Shown here in pieces: positions 26,961 to 34,526 of a stretch of 64,000 nucleotides of DNA (position 1 is its first letter; every line of letters begins with the position of its first letter). Source of the DNA: an uncultured Collinsella sp. (GTDB taxonomy: Bacteria > Actinomycetota > Coriobacteriia > Coriobacteriales > Coriobacteriaceae); NCBI GenBank assembly GCA_905197665.1, contig CAJJZP010000002.1:62001-126000 (forward strand), given 5' to 3'. The position numbers and the translations under genes were made by a program. The notes below the pieces were generated by a model. That model did no database searches, was not told where the DNA came from, and was given only the letters and a program-made list of their open reading frames with translations.

Positions 26961-27080
26961 AGCTATATAATCGCAGGCCAATATGCTAATTTGGCTCGCG
27001 TTTATTTTTATACCGTCCGACCTCGCGGGGCAAATGAACCAGGAGCGTTTGTCCCAAATCGCAAGAAAGTAGTGATTGCC

Positions 27081-27917
27081 ATGGCACAGAGTAAGGCAGA
27101 ATATCCCACCCCCGATTGCCTGGCGCCCGCCGCGATCGAGGCCAAGACTGAGGCCGCCGGCGTTACCAAGGCTAACCTGCCGGTCTCGAAGGCCTTTTTG
27201 CTCGCTATGTTCGCCGGTACGTTCATCGCCTTTGGGGGCCTGTTCTTCACGGTCTTTCTGAGCGATGCGTCCCTTGGCTGGGGCGCTCAGCGCTTTGTGG
27301 GTGGCCTTGCTTTTTGCCTGGGGCTGGTGTTCGTGCTTATTTGCGGCGCGGAGCTGTTTACCGGCAACTCGCTTATGGTCTGCGCTCTTAAGAGCAACAA
27401 GATCACGCTCGTCCAGATGCTCAAGGCTTGGGCTATTGTGTGGATTGGCAACTTTGCCGGTGCCCTGTTGGTCGTCTTTTTGGTTTACATGGCGGCCATT
27501 TACAAGCTCAACGGCGAGGCCGTCGCCAACACCATGGTGAGCGTCGCCGCAGGTAAGGTCACGATCGATGCCGTCACCATCTTCTTCCGTGGCATTCTGT
27601 GCAACATCTTTGTGTGCTTGGCCGTGTGGATCGGTACCGCCGGCAAGACCGTGGTCGATAAAGTCGTGGGTATTTTGCTGCCCATCGCTGCCTTTGTGGC
27701 CTGCGGTTTTGAGCACTGCGTTGCCAACATGTACTTTTTGCCCATGGGCATTTTGATGCACTCCTGCGGCTATGGAGCCGATGTCGCCGGCGCCGATGCC
27801 CTCAACGCCGCCGGATTGGCGCTCAACCTTTCCGTTGCCACGCTGGGCAATATCGTGGGCGGCGCCCTGATCGTGGCGCTGGGCTACTGGTTTATCTACG
27901 CCAACAGGGAGGCCTAA
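27081..27917 (+). CDS. formate/nitrite transporter family protein
   Basis: This is a 278-residue channel of the FocA/NirC family with six helices. Typical segments are FIAFGGLFF, GAELFTGNSLMV, WIGNFAGALLVV, GILCNIFVCLAVW, GFEHCVANMYFLPMG and LGNIVGGALIVALGYW. It could move formate, nitrite or hydrosulfide; the sequence alone does not decide. ATG 27081 was chosen because the protein begins there as expected for the family; the frame stays open upstream into tRNA debris, which is not real coding. The ribosome site is weak (AGAAAG). GTG 27072 is an alternative start. Confidence 0.9.
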   Translation: MAQSKAEYPTPDCLAPAAIEAKTEAAGVTKANLPVSKAFLLAMFAGTFIAFGGLFFTVFLSDASLGWGAQRFVGGLAFCLGLVFVLICGAELFTGNSLMVCALKSNKITLVQMLKAWAIVWIGNFAGALLVVFLVYMAAIYKLNGEAVANTMVSVAAGKVTIDAVTIFFRGILCNIFVCLAVWIGTAGKTVVDKVVGILLPIAAFVACGFEHCVANMYFLPMGILMHSCGYGADVAGADALNAAGLALNLSVATLGNIVGGALIVALGYWFIYANREA

Positions 27918-27942
27918 GGACCCAAGCCATAACCGACCAAAG

Positions 27943-28020
27943 AGGGACAGGTTTATTTGGCAGGTTTTAGACGAGGCGCTTCGACGTCTTGTCACGAGCT
28001 GCCATAATGGACCTGTCCCT
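27943..28020. repeat. AGGGACAGGT-ended palindromic element before selA
   Basis: AGGGACAGGT (27943-27952) is mirrored by ACCTGTCCCT (28011-28020), followed by TTT. Inner pairing (GGCAG/CTGCC and a GACG-type stem) makes a cruciform of about 78 bp. It lies between the formate/nitrite transporter and selA and may act as a terminator. The GGGACAG core is shared with the elements at 6310 and 31852. Confidence 0.6.
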
Positions 28021-28101
28021 TTTGCGTGCGCGCCGGTATTTTTTTGCCCGATGACGATCGCGGGGGACCAGCTTTTTATTGAACATGTCGAAAGGCTTTT
28101 C

Positions 28102-29559
28102 ATGAGCGACTGCGAATCCATGTCTGCCGAGGTGCGCGGCCGCCTGCGTTCCATTCCCGCCGTTCACGAGCTGCTTGCCGAGTGGCCGGTCATGAAGGCT
28201 GCTGGCGATGCAGGCGACACGATGGTACGCGAGGCGATTGACGCCGAGCTCGATGCCGAGCGCGCGGCGATTCGCTCCGGCGCCCCTGCAAGGAACAAGC
28301 GCGAGCTCGCCTTGGCCATCGAGCAGCGGTGCCACCGACTGTCGCTGCCGACCCTGCGCCCTGCCGTCAACGCGACGGGCGTTGTGATTCACACCAATCT
28401 GGGCCGCGCTCCGCTCGCTCCCGCGGCGGTGCAGGCGGTGACCGATGTCGCCCGAGGCTACAGCACGCTTGAGTATGACGTCTCAACCTGCGCTCGCGGG
28501 GGCCGCAAAGAGCATGCCGCGCGTCTGCTGCGCACGCTCACGGGGGCGCAGGACGCCTTAGTTGTCAACAACAATGCCGCCGCGGTGCTGTTGGTGCTTG
28601 CCGCGCATGCCTTCGGCAAAGAGGTCATCGTGAGCCGCGGCGAGCTTGTCGAGGTGGGCGGCAGCTTCCGCATCCCCGACATCATGGCGGCTTCGGGTGC
28701 CAAGCTTGTCGAGGTTGGCTCTACCAACCGCACACATCTGGATGATTATCGAAACGCCATCACGCCCAACACGGCGATGATCCTCAAAGTCCATCCTTCC
28801 AACTACCGTATCGAGGGCTTCCACGAGGAGGTTTCCGTGGCGGAGCTTTCTGCGCTGGCGCATGAACATGGCCTGTTGCTTTACGAGGACCAAGGCTCAG
28901 GCGCTTTGCTTGCAGATGGGGTACTCGCCGATGCGGGGGAGAGGCCCACGTCCGTGTCTCTTGGCGCCGGCGTTGACGTCGTCTCGTGCTCGGGCGACAA
29001 GCTGCTCGGCGCCTCGCAGGCGGGCATTATTCTCGGTAGCGCCCAAGTAATCGCCGCCTGCGCTTCGCATCCGCTCATGCGCGCGCTTCGTCCCGGCAAG
29101 CTCACACTCGCGGCGCTCGAGGCCACCCTGCGTCTGTATGTGGCCGGTCCCGATACGGCACATCGTGAGATCCCGGTGCTCAACATGCTTTCCGGCGCGC
29201 CGGTTCCGCTTGATCGTCAGGCCAAGCGCCTGCACGACCGCATGCTGCGCAAGCTTCGCGACTCTCAGTTCGAGGAGGCGGTGGAGCTGCAGGTTGTCGA
29301 GGGCGCCTCTGCCCCGGGCGGCGGGTCGCTGCCGACCGTCGAGCTCCCAACTTTTTGCGTTGCCGTTTGCCCCGTCGATGGGCGCCTGTCCGCCGATGGC
29401 CTAAAGCGCGCTATGGTACAGGAGCCCGATACGCCGGTCGTGACGCGCGTGCGGCACGACCAGGTGCTTTTTGACGTTCGCACGCTTTTGCACGATACCG
29501 ACCTTGATCTGTGCGCGTCCGCGTTGGCCGATGCCGTGCGGGCGGGTTTGCATCGTTGA
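28102..29559 (+). CDS. selA: L-seryl-tRNA(Sec) selenium transferase SelA
   Basis: SelA converts Ser-tRNA(Sec) to Sec-tRNA(Sec) with selenophosphate. The protein is 485 residues long (E. coli 463). The PLP lysine is Lys300 in SCSGDKLLGASQAGI. Other family blocks are PAVNATGVVIHTNLGRAPL, the glycine-rich RGGRKEHAARLLRTLTGAQ, VNNNAAAVLL, VSRGELVEVGGSFRIPDI and VGSTNRTHLDDY. ATG 28102 has AAAGG six bases upstream; the frame extends to an earlier ATG (28051) without a comparable site. The TGA stop overlaps the probable TTG start of selB by two bases, indicating coupled translation. Confidence 0.95.
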   Translation: MSDCESMSAEVRGRLRSIPAVHELLAEWPVMKAAGDAGDTMVREAIDAELDAERAAIRSGAPARNKRELALAIEQRCHRLSLPTLRPAVNATGVVIHTNLGRAPLAPAAVQAVTDVARGYSTLEYDVSTCARGGRKEHAARLLRTLTGAQDALVVNNNAAAVLLVLAAHAFGKEVIVSRGELVEVGGSFRIPDIMAASGAKLVEVGSTNRTHLDDYRNAITPNTAMILKVHPSNYRIEGFHEEVSVAELSALAHEHGLLLYEDQGSGALLADGVLADAGERPTSVSLGAGVDVVSCSGDKLLGASQAGIILGSAQVIAACASHPLMRALRPGKLTLAALEATLRLYVAGPDTAHREIPVLNMLSGAPVPLDRQAKRLHDRMLRKLRDSQFEEAVELQVVEGASAPGGGSLPTVELPTFCVAVCPVDGRLSADGLKRAMVQEPDTPVVTRVRHDQVLFDVRTLLHDTDLDLCASALADAVRAGLHR

Positions 29560-31526
29560 GTGCGCGCGAGCTTGTCGAGTGTCCCGTTGTCGTTGGAACG
29601 GCAGGACACGTCGACCACGGAAAGTCGGTCCTTATCGAGGCGCTGACCGGCAAAAATCCCGACCGCCTGGAGGTCGAGCGGCGCCGCGGCATGACCACGG
29701 AGCTCGGTTTTGGCGAGCTGGCGCTGCCGAGCGGCAAGCTTGTCGGCTTGGTCGACGTGCCCGGGCATGCGCACTACCTGCGCGCGATGGTACAGGGTGC
29801 CACCGGCGTGGGCGTTGCGTTGCTGGTGGTTTCTGCCGTTGAGGGCGTGATGCCGCAGACGCGAGAGCACGTGTACGTGTTGGAGCTGTTGGGCGTGAGG
29901 CACCTCGTGGTGGCGCTCACGATGCGCGATCTGGCCGATGACGAGACGGCGGAGCTCGCCGAGCTCGACGTGATGGACTTCCTCAGCGATACCGTCTTTG
30001 CCGATGCGCCCGTGGTGCCTGTTTCCTCGCGCACGGGCGTGGGCATCGAGGACGTTCGCCTTGCCCTCGATGCCGCCATCGACTCTTTCCTGGCCGATGC
30101 CGCATCCCGCCCGGTGCGCCCCGGTCTGGCCCCGCGCCTGCCCATCGACCGCTGCTTCACCATCAAGGGATCCGGGACGGTCGTCACGGGCACGCTTCAC
30201 GATGCCCCCGTAGCGGTGGGCGACGAGCTCGTCTCATGTCCCGCGGACGTGCGCTGCCGCGTGCGCGCGATTCAGGTGCATGGTGATACTCCTCGGGCGT
30301 TGCCCGGACAGCGCGCGGCGCTCAACATCGTGGGCGACGGTGCGGGCGACCTTCCGCGTGGCGAGGTCCTCTGCGGGTCTGGTGCCGAGGGCTCGACGCT
30401 CAGGCTCATCGCCCGCTTCACGTATCTGGGGCGCGAGGGCACCAAGCCCGCGCCCTTCGAGTCCGGTACGCGCGTGCATGTGATGGCGGGCACGGCGGAG
30501 GTCCTCGGCCGAATCATGCTCATGGAGGGTGAGGGTCCTATTGAGGCTGGCGAGACCCGCATCGTGCAGGTCCGTCTGGAGGAGCGCCTTCCCGTGCGAT
30601 CGGGCGACGGCCTCATTGTGCTCGCGTTCTCGCCGGTGGTGCTTATCGGCGGCGGTCGTGTTCTTCTTTCGCGGTGTCGCCGCTCGCGCGTCCTCTCCGC
30701 GGGCGAGTGCGCGCTGCTCGGGGCCCTGGATGCCGACGACCGCGCCGCCGCCGTTGCCGCATGGTTGGGGCTGCAGCGCCTGCCCGTGCCTGCCGCGGCC
30801 GCAGCCCGTGCTCTCGATCTTTCGGGTGCCGAGGCGGCTGCGCTCCTGCACGGGGCGGTTTCCTCGGGTGACGCCGTGGCGCTTCGTGCCGAGCGCTCGA
30901 CCGAGGAGCTCTATGCCGCCCCCGCTGTGCTCGATGCCGCCCTCGCCACGCTCTCCGTCACGCTGGCCGCCATGCACGGGGCCGCGCCCAAGCAGACGGG
31001 TTTCACGCCGGGCGAGGTCGCGCATGCCGCCTGGCCGACAGCGGGCGAAGACATCGCGTCCGCGCTCGTTCTCGAGGGCTGTGCGCGCGGCGTGTGCACC
31101 GTCGACGGTGCCGAGGTGTTCGACCCGCACTCTGCCGCTGCGGCGATACGTGTGGTGCGCGAGGCGAGCCAGCGCATCGTGGCCGCCCTCGACGAGGCGG
31201 GTCTCGGTGCGGCGACGCTGACCGAGGTGGGTGAGCGTCTGCAGCTCGATCGCGACACCATGACGCGTGCCCTGCGCGAGCTTTCGCTCAACCGCGCGAT
31301 CGCTAAGATCGAACGCGACGTTGCCTTGTCTGCCGCCGCCGAGGCCCATGCACGTGAGGTCGTCGCCGCGGCTATCGAGGCCGACGGCGGCGCTGCCACG
31401 ACGAGCGTGCTGCGCGAGGCCCTAGGCGTGTCACGCAAGCGTGCCATCAGCATCCTGGAGCATCTGGATGCGGTGCGTTTTACGGTGCTCGACAAAGAGG
31501 CCGGCGGTCTGAGATCGCTGCGCTAG
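29556..31526 (+). CDS. selB: selenocysteine-specific elongation factor SelB
   Basis: SelB is the GTPase that brings Sec-tRNA(Sec) to UGA codons by reading the SECIS hairpin. The 656-residue product has the P-loop GTAGHVDHGKS (14-24), the G3 motif DVPGH (Asp67), EF-Tu-like beta-barrel domains (KGSGTVVTGTLHDAPVAVGD) and C-terminal winged helices that bind RNA (RELSLNRAIAKIER, REALGVSRKRAISILEHLD). The last WHD keeps the KEAGGLRSLR type of ending. I place the start at TTG 29556, which overlaps the selA stop; GTG 29511 is possible but lies well inside selA. tRNA-Sec follows at 31743. Confidence 0.93.
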   Translation: MSARELVECPVVVGTAGHVDHGKSVLIEALTGKNPDRLEVERRRGMTTELGFGELALPSGKLVGLVDVPGHAHYLRAMVQGATGVGVALLVVSAVEGVMPQTREHVYVLELLGVRHLVVALTMRDLADDETAELAELDVMDFLSDTVFADAPVVPVSSRTGVGIEDVRLALDAAIDSFLADAASRPVRPGLAPRLPIDRCFTIKGSGTVVTGTLHDAPVAVGDELVSCPADVRCRVRAIQVHGDTPRALPGQRAALNIVGDGAGDLPRGEVLCGSGAEGSTLRLIARFTYLGREGTKPAPFESGTRVHVMAGTAEVLGRIMLMEGEGPIEAGETRIVQVRLEERLPVRSGDGLIVLAFSPVVLIGGGRVLLSRCRRSRVLSAGECALLGALDADDRAAAVAAWLGLQRLPVPAAAAARALDLSGAEAAALLHGAVSSGDAVALRAERSTEELYAAPAVLDAALATLSVTLAAMHGAAPKQTGFTPGEVAHAAWPTAGEDIASALVLEGCARGVCTVDGAEVFDPHSAAAAIRVVREASQRIVAALDEAGLGAATLTEVGERLQLDRDTMTRALRELSLNRAIAKIERDVALSAAAEAHAREVVAAAIEADGGAATTSVLREALGVSRKRAISILEHLDAVRFTVLDKEAGGLRSLR

Positions 31527-31547
31527 CGGTTTCCGCATCGCTGCTCG

Positions 31548-31706
31548 GCACGAAACCGGCCTATCTACTACGTTTAAGTGACTACCCTCGACCATGCCAA
31601 AATCAGCAAAAGTAAAACCGCAGGTAGACGACTTGCCGATGTTACGAAAAAGCGGGTATGGTCAACCCCTGCAGGTTAAACATAGTAGATGGGCCGTTTT
31701 CGTGGC
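31548..31706. repeat. intergenic palindromic element, family 1, copy A
   Basis: The outer arms (31548-31576 and 31677-31706) are complementary, based on GGCCTATCTACTACGTTTA. The inner segment contains AAAACCGCAGGTAGACGACTTGCC without a partner, and an inner pair based on CGACCATGCC and GGTATGGTC. Copies B (45714-45873) and C (47320-47480) share the core. Its right edge abuts the tRNA-Sec promoter region. Confidence 0.8.
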
Positions 31707-31722
31707 GCGACACTGTGCGTTT

Positions 31723-31730
31723 GGTAAAAT
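31723..31730 (+). promoter_or_regulatory. extended -10 of the tRNA-Sec promoter
   Basis: TGGTAAAAT ends 12 bases before the first base of tRNA-Sec, with a TG extension. No clear -35 is seen; that position falls at the edge of the palindromic element. Confidence 0.45.
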
Positions 31731-31742
31731 ACCGCCACGTTT

Positions 31743-31839
31743 GGGAACGGATGGGCTCCGGTGGGCCCCGCGGTCCTCAAAACCGTTGTGAGGCGTGCAA
31801 AACGTCTTGGATGTGTTCGATTCACATACGTTCCCGCCA
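31743..31839 (+). tRNA. selC: tRNA-Sec (anticodon TCA)
   Basis: The 97-nt sequence has the special bacterial tRNA-Sec build. It has an 8-nt acceptor arm (GGGAACGG with ACGTTCCC, the eighth pair G-A) and a 6-bp D stem (GGGCTC/GGGCCC) with a 4-base loop CGGT. The anticodon stem GCGGT/ACCGT holds the loop CCTCAAA. A long variable arm (GAGGCGT/ACGTCTT) and a 5-bp T stem (ATGTG/CACAT, loop TTCGATT) follow, then G73 and encoded CCA. Position 33, before the anticodon, is C instead of the near-universal U. Its place after selA-selB supports the call. Confidence 0.93.
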
Positions 31840-31851
31840 ACGCATCCTGCC

Positions 31852-31888
31852 AACCACCACAAAGGTGCCTGTCCCCTTTGTGGTGGTT
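31852..31888. repeat. perfect 14-bp inverted repeat after tRNA-Sec
   Basis: AACCACCACAAAGG (31852-31865) is exactly complementary to 31875-31888, around a 9-base loop containing CTGTCC. It starts 13 bases after the tRNA and could end its transcript, although only two T follow. It belongs to the AAAGG/CTGTCC group of palindromes. Confidence 0.65.
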
Positions 31889-32100
31889 TCGAAACGTGCG
31901 GGAAACAGCTTCGAAACACGCGATTTGCTCGTCAGGCGGTCAAAAAGCTATCTACCTGCATCGTAATCAAAATGAAACATCCGCTCGTCGCCTTATTCGT
32001 AACTTTGTAGCAACAGTGCGATATTATCCATACTCGATAAAGCTCGCGGCGCATGGGGCGCCGCGAACGACACCTTTCTTTTCCATCAATTGGAGGAAGC

Positions 32101-33456
32101 ATGAGCTACACGCAGAAAGTTCTCGACGAGCTCAAGGCCCGCTATCCCGAGCAGCCTGAGTTCATCCAGGCCGCGACCGAGATCCTCGGCACCATCCAGC
32201 CGGCGCTCGACGCCCATCCCGAGTACGAGGAGGCCGCCCTGCTTGAGCGCCTCGTCGAGCCCGAGCGCATCGTTATGTTCCGTGTCCCCTGGGTCGATGA
32301 CCAGGGCAAGGTCCAGGTCAACCGCGGCTATCGTGTCGAGTTCAACTCTGCCATTGGACCCTACAAGGGCGGTCTGCGCTTTAACCCGACGGTCACCCTG
32401 GGTATGCTCAAGTTCCTGGGCTTGGAGCAGATCCTCAAGAACAGCCTGACCACCCTTCCCATGGGCGGCGGCAAGGGCGGTTCTGACTTTGACCCCAAGG
32501 GCAAGTCCAACAACGAGATCATGCACTTCTGCCAGTCCTTCATGACCGAGCTCTATCGCCATATTGGCCCCAATACCGACGTTCCCGCCGGCGACCTGGG
32601 CGTTGGCGGCCGCGAGGTTGCCTACATGTTCGGTCAGTACAAGCGCCTGACCAACGAGTGGACCGGCGTCCTTACCGGCAAGGGCCTCTCCTTTGGCGGC
32701 TCGCTCGCCCGTACCGAGGCCACCGGCTACGGTCTGGTCTACTTTGTGGACGAGTACCTCAAGAGCCGCGGCGAGTCCTTCGAGGGCAAGAACGTCGTCG
32801 TTCACGGCTCCGGTAACGTCGCCATCTACGCGGTCCAGAAGGTCGCCCAGCTCGGCGGCAAGGTGCTGGCCTGCTCCGACACCCACGGCTGGGTCGAGGA
32901 CCCCGACGGCATCGACTACACCGTGCTCGAGCATGTCTATAACAAGAAGCGCTCTGGCCACGACAAGGGCGTCACGCTCGCTATGTACGTCGACGAGAAG
33001 CCCAATGCCACGTGGCACGAGGGCGACGGCCGTGGCGTGTGGCAGCTTCCCTGCGACATCGCGCTGCCCTGCGCTCGCGAGAACACGCTGCTGCTCGAGG
33101 ATGCCCAGGCGCTCGTCGCCAACGGCTGCAAGGTGGTCGGCGAGGGCGCGAACATGCCCACGACCATCGAGGCCACGACCTACTTCCAGGAGAACGGCGT
33201 CGCCTTTATGCCCGGTAAGGCTGCGAACGCCGGCGGCGTGCTCGTGTCCGGCCTGGAGATGAGCCAGAACGCCGAGCACCTTTCCTGGACCTTCGAGGAG
33301 GTCGACGGCAAGCTCGAGCAGCTCATGCGCGGCATGTTCCACAACGTGGACGACACCGCCAAGGAGTACGGCGAGGAGGGCAACTTCGTCATGGGCGCCA
33401 ACATCGCCGGCTTCCTGAAGGTCGCCGACGCCATGCTCGCTCAGGGCGTCTGCTAA
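32101..33456 (+). CDS. gdhA: NADP-type glutamate dehydrogenase
   Basis: GdhA catalyses reductive amination of 2-oxoglutarate, the main ammonium-assimilating reaction in many gut anaerobes. The 451-residue length fits the hexameric 50-kDa class. Seen are GYRVEFNSAIGPYKGGLRF, the catalytic-lysine block LPMGGGKGGSDFDPKGKS, DVPAGDLGVGGREVAYMFG and the Rossmann segment VVHGSGNVAIYAVQK. ATG 32101 follows GGAGGAAGC; the frame is open upstream but without an initiation signal. Cofactor preference (NADP) is inferred from the family, not from a decisive residue. A strong terminator follows. Confidence 0.95.
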   Translation: MSYTQKVLDELKARYPEQPEFIQAATEILGTIQPALDAHPEYEEAALLERLVEPERIVMFRVPWVDDQGKVQVNRGYRVEFNSAIGPYKGGLRFNPTVTLGMLKFLGLEQILKNSLTTLPMGGGKGGSDFDPKGKSNNEIMHFCQSFMTELYRHIGPNTDVPAGDLGVGGREVAYMFGQYKRLTNEWTGVLTGKGLSFGGSLARTEATGYGLVYFVDEYLKSRGESFEGKNVVVHGSGNVAIYAVQKVAQLGGKVLACSDTHGWVEDPDGIDYTVLEHVYNKKRSGHDKGVTLAMYVDEKPNATWHEGDGRGVWQLPCDIALPCARENTLLLEDAQALVANGCKVVGEGANMPTTIEATTYFQENGVAFMPGKAANAGGVLVSGLEMSQNAEHLSWTFEEVDGKLEQLMRGMFHNVDDTAKEYGEEGNFVMGANIAGFLKVADAMLAQGVC

Positions 33457-33481
33457 ATCTTCGCTCGATATAGCATCGCAG

Positions 33482-33516
33482 AAGGCTCCCAGTCATCTTG
33501 GCTGGGAGCCTTTTTT
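33482..33516 (+). terminator. Rho-independent terminator after gdhA
   Basis: AAGGCTCCCAG and CTGGGAGCCTT pair perfectly (11 bp), followed by a T-run that includes the last arm bases. It begins 25 bases after the gdhA stop. Confidence 0.93.
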
Positions 33517-33611
33517 GATCCGCATGCGACGGAGGAAAACGGTTCATTTTGTCCCGACATGAGCTGTGCCCCCTCGTTTGGTACACTTAAAGGTACTGGA
33601 CAAGTGGAGAG

Positions 33612-34526
33612 ATGGGGGAGAACGTGCTCAAGTTCGGTACCTACGTCCGTGTTGGAAACGCGGCCGAAGCCTATGAGCTCTTGCAGAAGAACCGCAACAA
33701 CAAGATTGTGGGCGGCGGCATCTGGATGCGCCTGGGTTCGCGTCGTGTGGCGACGGCGATTGACCTTTCGGCCTGCGGACTCGATCATATCGAGGAGACC
33801 GAGACCGAGTTTCGCATCGGTGCCATGTGCACCCTGCGCCAGCTCGAGCGCCACGCCGAGCTCAACGCGCTTGTCAACAATGTCTTTGAGTTCGCCGTCC
33901 ACGATATTGTAGGCGTGCAGCTGCGCAATACCGCCACGGTGGGCGGCAGCATCTACGGCCGCTTTGGCTTTTCGGACGTGCTCTCCGCCTTCCTCGCGCT
34001 TGATTCTTACGTTGAGCTGACGGGGGCCGGCCGTGTGCCGCTCGCCGAGTTCGTGGACATGGGCTATGTGCGCGACGTGATCGAGCACGTGGTGGTCGTT
34101 AAGCACGATTACCGCGCAAGCTATGAGGCCGTGCGCAAGGCCGCGACCGACTTCCCCTCCTTAAACATCACCGCCGCCTGGTGGGACAACAGCTGGCATG
34201 TCACCGTGGGCGCCCGCCCGCTGCGCGCGACCCTGCTGCAGGGCGAGGCATGTGGCCTCACCAGCGAGCATCCTTCCGAGGACGAGCTGCGTGCCCTGGC
34301 CGCGTCCGTGCGCGCGCTGAGCTATGGCACCAACATGTGGGGCTCGGCCGAGTACCGCCGCCGCATCTCGGCACCGTTGGCGATTCAGGCCGTGCGCCGC
34401 GCCGCCGGCATTGAGCTTTCGGCCGCGCTTGCCCGCGAGCTCGAGACCGTTCAGGTCCCCAAATATGCCACGGACGAGTATTCCTGCCGCCGCGTGCCCG
34501 GCGTCGATTCTAGCGAGGTGCGCTAA
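33612..34526 (+). CDS. molybdenum hydroxylase FAD-binding subunit (YgfM/XdhB/CoxM type)
   Basis: The 304-residue protein has the FAD-binding domain of molybdopterin dehydrogenases. It begins with the short beta segment and KIVGGGIWMRLG, the counterpart of the AGGT flavin loop, then has TEFRIGAMCTLRQLE, VQLRNTATVGGSIYGRFGFSDVLSAFLAL and a C-terminal four-helix-type domain. It transfers electrons between the Fe-S clusters of the partner and NAD or another acceptor. Start choice is ambiguous: ATG 33612 (GGAG two bases away) or GTG 33624 (GGGGGAG three bases away). The stop overlaps the start of the partner gene (TAATG), a tight coupling. Confidence 0.88.
   Translation: MGENVLKFGTYVRVGNAAEAYELLQKNRNNKIVGGGIWMRLGSRRVATAIDLSACGLDHIEETETEFRIGAMCTLRQLERHAELNALVNNVFEFAVHDIVGVQLRNTATVGGSIYGRFGFSDVLSAFLALDSYVELTGAGRVPLAEFVDMGYVRDVIEHVVVVKHDYRASYEAVRKAATDFPSLNITAAWWDNSWHVTVGARPLRATLLQGEACGLTSEHPSEDELRALAASVRALSYGTNMWGSAEYRRRISAPLAIQAVRRAAGIELSAALARELETVQVPKYATDEYSCRRVPGVDSSEVR

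Noticed and set aside
26778..27080. N-terminal extension of the formate/nitrite transporter into the tRNA debris
   Set aside because: The extension translates tRNA-derived sequence; family homology begins near 27081.
31527..31742. Small protein genes within the palindromic element before tRNA-Sec
   Set aside because: The short frames have no ribosome sites and coincide with repeat arms shared with non-coding copies at 45714 and 47320.
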